Source: Cladorhizidae sp. MBARI D1340-BT2 (taxonomy: Eukaryota > Porifera > Demospongiae > Poecilosclerida > Cladorhizidae). Taken from it: a DNA stretch of 64,000 nucleotides. The stretch covers positions 14,844,816 through 14,908,815 of the forward strand of contig JAQNBH010000013.1 in NCBI GenBank assembly GCA_028752905.1, given 5' to 3'. Under the pieces are notes generated by a model. The model did not search any database. It was not told the origin of the DNA and saw nothing but the letters and a program-made list of their open reading frames with translations. The number at the start of each line of letters is the position of its first letter. Within the stretch, counting starts at the first letter, position 1. A program made the position numbers and the translations under genes. Shown here piece by piece: positions 61,598 to 64,000 of the stretch.

Positions 61598-62066
61598 ATA
61601 TTTAATATGTAATTCTTGTCATTCATGCATTCTAGTTACTCGTGTTGCACATAACATATTCATTTGTTATAATGTACATAAAATCTTGTAAAACATTTTT
61701 TTGTCATGTCATTGTCAGTTGGAAATTTTTGGTTGGGAGTGGCTACTAAAGGTTGCCAGATGCTAATTACTTCTGGTTTTACACATGCAAGCCACAAAGG
61801 TGTAATGTGGTGAGTAGCAACTAGCCAGATGCTAATTACTTCTGGTTATTTTACACATGCAAGCCACAAAGGTGTGATGTGGTTAGCACTTATAACCGTT
61901 TGCCAGCTTTGTTCATAATCGGCAGAAACGATCATAGAATATTTATTAGGTACCGACTGTAGCAAGATTTATTAGGTAGTAAAGTTACACTATATACACA
62001 ATTTATTTTGGGGGCGGGGGGCGGGGGGAAGAAATGTCAATAATATATTAAATACAAGGGAAGTTT
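61598..62066. other. Intergenic stretch with a 69 bp duplication
   Basis: Two tandem copies start at 61755 and 61824, containing GCCAGATGCTAATTACTTCT and CACATGCAAGCCACAAAGGT. A G-rich run lies at about 62010-62030. No gene seen. Confidence 0.6.
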
Positions 62067-62071
62067 TTATT
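62066..62071 (-). terminator. Candidate polyadenylation signal overlapping the stop codon
   Basis: AATAAA on the minus strand overlaps the TAA stop of the BEN-like gene (AGTAAATAAA). If used, the 3' UTR would be about 10-30 bases. It is a sequence match only. Confidence 0.35.
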
Positions 62072-62722
62072 TACTATATAAACGTAAACGTTTTGAAGCT
62101 TGCTGGATGGCTTCCAGACATTTTACCCATACTGGTTCAAATTCTGCCTGGGCCTTCCAAAATTGGGGGTATTGTTCATGAATAGTTTTCTTCAGGAGTT
62201 TCAGCTCTTTGATAGGAAGCCCAGGCAGATCTCGGTTCCCCATGGGAGTGCACATCTTCATCACTTTCTGTCCAAATATTGCCTCTCTGGCTAGCTTGCA
62301 TGCCAAGGCTCCGACTTTGCACAGAGGTAGCAACTTCGGATATCGTGCCAAAACTGTTGTGATATCCTCAAGGTCCTCTTCAATCATGTGGGATGGCAGT
62401 GCCCGCTTCACTACACCAATTGGCCTGTATGCAGGGCGATCACAGGCAGCAGGAGAAGTGACAGGTGATGGAGGTGGAAGTGAGGTGTGGGTTGGAGGCG
62501 GCGGGGAAGGCGGGGAAGGCGGGGAAGGGGAACGAGGTGGAATTGCAGTGTGGGTTGGAGACGGCAGGGAACGAGGAGGAGAAGTCGGGGGAACCAGCCT
62601 CTTCAGAATATCCTCCAAAGTTGTTTCTATTTTTTTGATGGATCTCGCCAGTTCTTTCTGGCCTTTCTCCATTATGTCGAGCCTCTCGGATTGCTCTAAG
62701 ACTGCCATCTCCATGTTCAGAG
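62067..62722 (-). CDS. Terminal exon with coiled coil and BEN-like domain
   Basis: CACAG acceptor at 62723-62727, then two bases complete an Ala codon. 217 codons and a TAA follow. This exon contains the coiled coil, Pro-rich linker and whole BEN-like domain. The large antisense ORF at 62209-62751 is a shadow of the Pro-rich part. Confidence 0.85.
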
Positions 62723-64000
62723 CTGTGGCATTATGGACATTTGACCAATAATAAATTTACATGATGAACCTTGACCAATAATAAATTTACATGATGAACA
62801 TTGACCAATAATAAATTTACATGAACATTTGACCATGAACATTTGACCAATAATAAATTTACATGATGAACCTTGACCAATAATAAATTTACATGATGAA
62901 CATTGACCAATAATAAATTTACATGAACATTTGACCATGAACATTTGACTAATAATAAATTTACATGAACATGAACATTTGACCAATAATAAATTTACAT
63001 GAACATTTGACCAACAATTATAAATTTGGTTGCACTTACCAAACTCTGGAGTAGTAGTTGTTGCCCTGGCATCACCCAATACAATCGCACCAATATCCTC
63101 TTGGTGAACGTTCCCTGGCACTTCAATTTCAGCAGAAGCAGAACTAGGCGAGGTCACCAGTATTATGGAACCTATTTGGTGAAATCAAATTATGATGAAC
63201 ACCCTATGAAGTTCAGTTACTTCACCTTTAGCAGGTTTCTGGACTTTCCCTCTTTTGGGAACTTTGTTAACTTTGTTAGACACCTGAATTAGAAGATTTT
63301 TATAATTAATTACCACCAAAATAAATGCATACAAAGCTTACAGGAATAGATTCAGAAGAGCGTCGAGTTGGGACTGGAGAACGTGCCCGAGCTGTGTAGG
63401 AGGGAAGCATCATATGACCATACTAACAAAAATTCATCATTCCAGATGAAGGCTTGAGCATCTAGTAGAACCATTGAGAGTACATTATAAATTGATTATT
63501 GAACTGTAACACACCATCAGGTTTCTTTCCTCGAGGTTCTTCACCTTGATTCCCCCTCTTCCGCTTGGAATTCTGAATTTAATTCAACATTTAACTCATA
63601 TTATAATCTATTGGATTCATTTAGTAGGTTAGTTACTAAATAGTTCCACACTGTGCTGTAATATATATGTGAAGGCCTTAACAGGCTCAGCAATATGAAA
63701 AATAAATCATCTAAATAAACAACTTACACCAGACTGTGCCATTGGTTGAGGGCAAGGAGCTACATTTTCCTCGTCTTCAAACACTGGCTCAAACTCCACC
63801 TCAAGCTCCTCCATGGCTGCTTGGGTACCTATATTTCAGCATAATAATCTCATTTAAATTTTTTTAAAACTTTTCAAACTTACCAACAGCTGAAATCCTC
63901 CCATTGAAAGTCAGCCTCCCAGCTTTGACCTCACAGTCCTCTCCAACCAAGGTGCCCCCTAAAACTTTGCTGCTTGGTACAGCCGAGACAGAATTTTCTT
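62067..64000 (-). CDS. BEN-like domain gene, 3' seven exons
   Basis: Exons on the minus strand: 64000 (open)-63884, 63828-63728, 63572-63515, 63391-63342, 63283-63226, 63171-63040, 62722-62067. All introns are GT...AG and every codon phase joins without a break. The visible protein has an unassigned N-terminal part (GEDCEVKAGRLTFNGRISAV), an acidic stretch (MEELEVEFEPVFEDEE), a basic NLS-like NSKRKRG, Ser/Pro-rich linkers, a coiled coil (about 62715-62610), a Pro-rich stretch of PPSPPSPPPP type, and a C-terminal globular domain with REAIFGQKVMKMCTPMGNRD and EFEPVWVKCLEAIQQASKRL. That last domain looks like the BEN family of DNA/chromatin binders. A nuclear regulatory role is inferred. A transposon-derived origin cannot be excluded. 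The 5' end is outside the window. Confidence 0.8.
62733..63025. repeat. Intronic minisatellite, about 29 bp unit
   Basis: About nine copies of TTGACCAATAATAAATTTAC plus ATGATGAAC or ATGAACAT, with a higher-order period of about 120 bp. It fills nearly the whole intron between 63040 and 62722 of the BEN-like gene. Confidence 0.9.
63040..63171 (-). CDS. Internal exon of the BEN-like gene
   Basis: Acceptor AAATAG and donor GTAAGT. It encodes a Ser/Ala-rich linker with VPGNVHQEDIGAIVLGDARA. Split Gly and Ala codons match the neighbours. Confidence 0.75.
63226..63283 (-). CDS. Small internal exon of the BEN-like gene
   Basis: 58 bases coding VSNKVNKVPKRGKVQKPAK, strongly basic. Flanked by TTCAG and GTGAAG. 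Confidence 0.7.
63342..63391 (-). CDS. Small internal exon of the BEN-like gene
   Basis: 50 bases coding RARSPVPTRRSSESIP, flanked by ACACAG and GTAAGC. Ser/Arg/Pro-rich, so a possible phosphorylation segment. Confidence 0.7.
63443..63490. repeat. Single arm of the 161-277 MITE family
   Basis: CAGATGAAGGCTTGAGCATC followed by TAGT. A solo arm in an intron of the BEN-like gene. Confidence 0.6.
63515..63572 (-). CDS. Small internal exon of the BEN-like gene with NLS-like motif
   Basis: 58 bases coding NSKRKRGNQGEEPRGKKPD, flanked by ATTCAG and GTGTGT. The KRKR cluster fits a nuclear localisation signal. Confidence 0.7.
63628..63712 (+). mobile_element. 3' UTR-only fragment of the array LINE
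   Basis: Matches the reverse complement of about 41235-41310: GGTTAGTTACTAAATAGTT, CACACTGTGCTGTA, GGCCTTAACAGGCTCAGCAA. It is an extreme 5' truncation of the same LINE family, in sense orientation on the + strand, inside a BEN-like gene intron. It shows the LINE also inserted outside the satellite. Confidence 0.85.
63728..63828 (-). CDS. Internal exon of the BEN-like gene, acidic
   Basis: 101 bases coding TQAAMEELEVEFEPVFEDEE and a Pro/Gln segment, flanked by ATATAG and GTAAGT. Confidence 0.75.
63884..64000 (-). CDS. Partial exon of the BEN-like gene at the window edge
   Basis: Open to the window end. It codes SKVLGGTLVGEDCEVKAGRL and continues to a GTAAGT donor. The codon phase joins to 63828. 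Confidence 0.7.

Noticed and set aside
62209..62751. 180-residue + strand ORF rich in Gly
   Set aside because: Antisense shadow of the Pro-rich part of the BEN-like terminal exon, which is supported by splice phase.

Overview
The window is eukaryotic. It has spliced host genes with GT/AG introns, long AT-rich introns, mixed DNA transposons and retrotransposons, and very large satellite arrays. A large multi-exon animal-type gene, a BEN-like gene and several metazoan transposon superfamilies (Ginger1, Merlin, piggyBac, hAT, a Gmr1-like Ty3 element) point to an invertebrate animal. A sponge or cnidarian is my best guess, but this is an inference. I see no prokaryotic operons, rRNA, tRNA or CRISPR.

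Layout. 1-12.8 kb: the last four recognisable exons of a large + strand gene (779-872, 4526-4791, 12269-12507, 12655-12807), joined in perfect splice phase and ending in a poly-Asp tail. Its third visible intron-scale gap (4792-12268) holds a minus-strand, frameshifted LTR retrotransposon (6083-11492). That element has Ty3/gypsy-type enzymes in the Ty1/copia order, with integrase before reverse transcriptase. 12.8-16.4 kb: gene-poor, with a 0.7 kb foldback element and a decayed acidic ORF. 16.4-27.0 kb: an old, degenerate ~160 bp AT-rich satellite interrupted by three DNA transposons with readable target duplications (two hATs with 8 bp duplications, one TTAA element). 27.0-36.5 kb: two short arrays of a 97 bp satellite in reverse orientation, a piggyBac remnant, a 3.45 kb Ginger1 transposon with CCGG target duplication and a Ulp1-PHD tail, the 5' half of a non-LTR retrotransposon, and a Merlin transposon with ~110 bp inverted repeats. 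36.5-61.4 kb: a ~25 kb + orientation array of the same 97 bp satellite. It includes an 8,925 bp duplication that carries a LINE fragment, a later 1,986 bp duplication, and a later 564 bp LINE insertion. 61.4-64 kb: a Tc1/mariner-like transposase tail at the array edge, then a minus-strand seven-exon gene ending in a BEN-like domain.

The genes do not form one pathway. The biology worth attention is the satellite: its arrays, its dispersed single monomers (4.05 kb, 13.7 kb), its repeated abutment against truncated transposon coding sequence, and the layered duplication history that can be read directly. All transposon proteins seen here are broken by frameshifts, stops or deletions, except the two identical LINE ORFs, which are 5' truncated.
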